NCBI GenBank assembly: GCA_030679025.1
Contig: JAUXTV010000083.1
Location: forward strand, 1-7,481
Source of the DNA: Candidatus Woesearchaeota archaeon
GTDB taxonomy: Archaea > Nanobdellota > Nanobdellia > SCGC-AAA011-G17 > UBA489
DNA: 7,481 bases
Direction of reading: 5' to 3'
The first letter of the stretch is position 1. Each line of letters starts with the position of its first letter. The notes beneath the pieces were generated by a model. The model was not told the DNA's origin. It saw only the letters and a program-made list of their open reading frames with translations, and ran no database searches. Below are positions 6,762 to 7,481 of the stretch, in pieces. Made by a program: the position numbers and the translations under genes.

Positions 6762-7481
6762 TCATTTAAACCTAGCTGGGCGATGTATTCTCGAAACATT
6801 TAAAGAAGGTAGTGATGCAGTCACAGTTTCAGTAGAATAGACTTCCAAAGGACCAACAGAATACTTCAGAGTTACTTCCCATTTGATAGGATTATCGTAT
6901 TGAAGAAGATAGAGAATATTATTACCAACAGAACTAGGTGTTTCAACAGTATTGTTTGCACTATTAATAAATATGGTCGGCCTTTCTTTGGATGCACTAG
7001 ATAAAGATTCTCCATAGAGGAAATTGTATCCTTGCTGATTAGGGTCATTCGTTAGATTGTCTAAAAAGAGAATCTGTGAAAAAATAGTGTTATCACTAGT
7101 TCTGTTGAGAATAGCATCGCTTTCTATTTGCTTAAATCTAGAGTCAGAAGGAAGACAGTTTCCTGCCTGGTCATTGGTAATAACAGTCATCTTTACTTTG
7201 ACTTCGCCTTCAGCAGGAGCACCAATTGTTGATAGTCGTCTAGCATCGGTCCAATTAATAATAGGACATCGTGTTGGATGTGTTGCTTTAATGGTAATTT
7301 CTGTGAGATTAGAAAGACTATTGCCGAGAAAAAACATCTGATAAGTAGTATTAACAGGATAAATTTCAGAATAGTTATTGATAAACAAGCAACAAACTTG
7401 TGATGCTGCCTGAGTATGTCTAAAATTATAATCTTTAGGAAAGGAACTAATATCATTACTGTAAGCATAGAACAAGAAAGA
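6762..7481 (-). CDS. Probable exported, sequon-rich surface protein, C-terminal part, function unknown
   Basis: The frame is open to the right edge with no stop, so the gene is 5'-truncated here. The first in-window start-like codon is a TTG at 7475-7473, which has no support as a true start. No known domain is recognised. Numbering from that TTG, the 237 visible residues contain eight N-X-S/T sequons (N34, N42, N56, N74, N124, N140, N174, N226) and four cysteines (28, 29, 70, 107). They are rich in Ser, Thr and Asn with beta-type alternation (for example KWEVTLKYSV) and have no transmembrane segment. This fits an extracellular, possibly N-glycosylated protein whose signal or membrane anchor would lie upstream. 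It ends in a basic RPARFK tail. Its place just upstream of a type IV pilus-like motor suggests a pilin-like, minor pilin or adhesin component, but only context supports that role. Confidence 0.7.
   Translation of the reverse strand, partial: SFLFYAYSNDISSFPKDYNFRHTQAASQVCCLFINNYSEIYPVNTTYQMFFLGNSLSNLTEITIKATHPTRCPIINWTDARRLSTIGAPAEGEVKVKMTVITNDQAGNCLPSDSRFKQIESDAILNRTSDNTIFSQILFLDNLTNDPNQQGYNFLYGESLSSASKERPTIFINSANNTVETPSSVGNNILYLLQYDNPIKWEVTLKYSVGPLEVYSTETVTASLPSLNVSRIHRPARFK

Noticed and set aside
7057..7468. Alternative frames over the surface protein (plus 7057-7341, minus 7193-7468).
   Set aside because: The 6762-7481 frame stays open to the edge, with ordered sequons and cysteines. The alternatives are shorter and have no supporting features.
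1..7481. tRNA, rRNA, CRISPR arrays, insertion sequences or riboswitches.
   Set aside because: Nearly all of the window is accounted for by coding sequence. No regularly spaced identical repeats, transposase motifs, terminal inverted repeats or tRNA-like folds were seen by eye.

Overview
The window most likely comes from an archaeon, probably a DPANN lineage of the Woesearchaeota/Pacearchaeota kind. The ATPase extein has the archaeal FlaI/ArlI-like secretion ATPase signature, a FlaJ-like membrane protein starts directly after it, and a neighbour joins membrane segments to a C-terminal winged helix ending in a 'HYPTVGD'-type wing, a pattern I associate with DPANN proteins. The exact lineage is an inference. 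Every supported gene is on the minus strand, so transcription runs from high to low coordinates.

Layout in reading order: (1) 7481-6762 holds the 3' part of a sequon-rich, cysteine-containing, probably exported protein whose start lies beyond the right edge. (2) An 80-base gap carries only a weak promoter candidate. (3) 6681-4915 encodes a 588-residue membrane protein with three predicted transmembrane hairpins, Gln/Pro-rich cytoplasmic linkers, a small helical domain and a C-terminal winged helix. (4) Overlapping it by 13 bases, 4927-233 is one uninterrupted 1564-codon frame for a type II/IV secretion (archaeal type IV pilus/archaellum-type) ATPase interrupted by two inteins. (5) Sharing one base with its stop codon (TAATG), the N-terminus of a FlaJ/TadC-like (T2SSF) membrane platform protein runs off the left edge.

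The tight overlaps suggest one operon for a type IV pilus-like machine: a surface protein, a membrane-anchored wHTH protein (regulator or assembly factor), the motor ATPase and its membrane platform.

The most notable element is the ATPase gene. About 69% of its codons (1072 of 1564) are intein, leaving a predicted mature enzyme of 492 residues. Intein 1 (525 aa, Ser1, His-Asn terminus) sits inside the Asp box (IED^T), and intein 2 (547 aa, Cys1) sits just upstream of the Walker B segment (GEV^T). Only 28 extein residues separate them. Intein 2 is atypical: it lacks the block B His (TENT in place of TxxH) and ends in Glu-Asp rather than His-Asn, yet the frame is intact and the enzyme could hardly work without its removal. 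The inteins also differ in base composition, which suggests separate acquisition.
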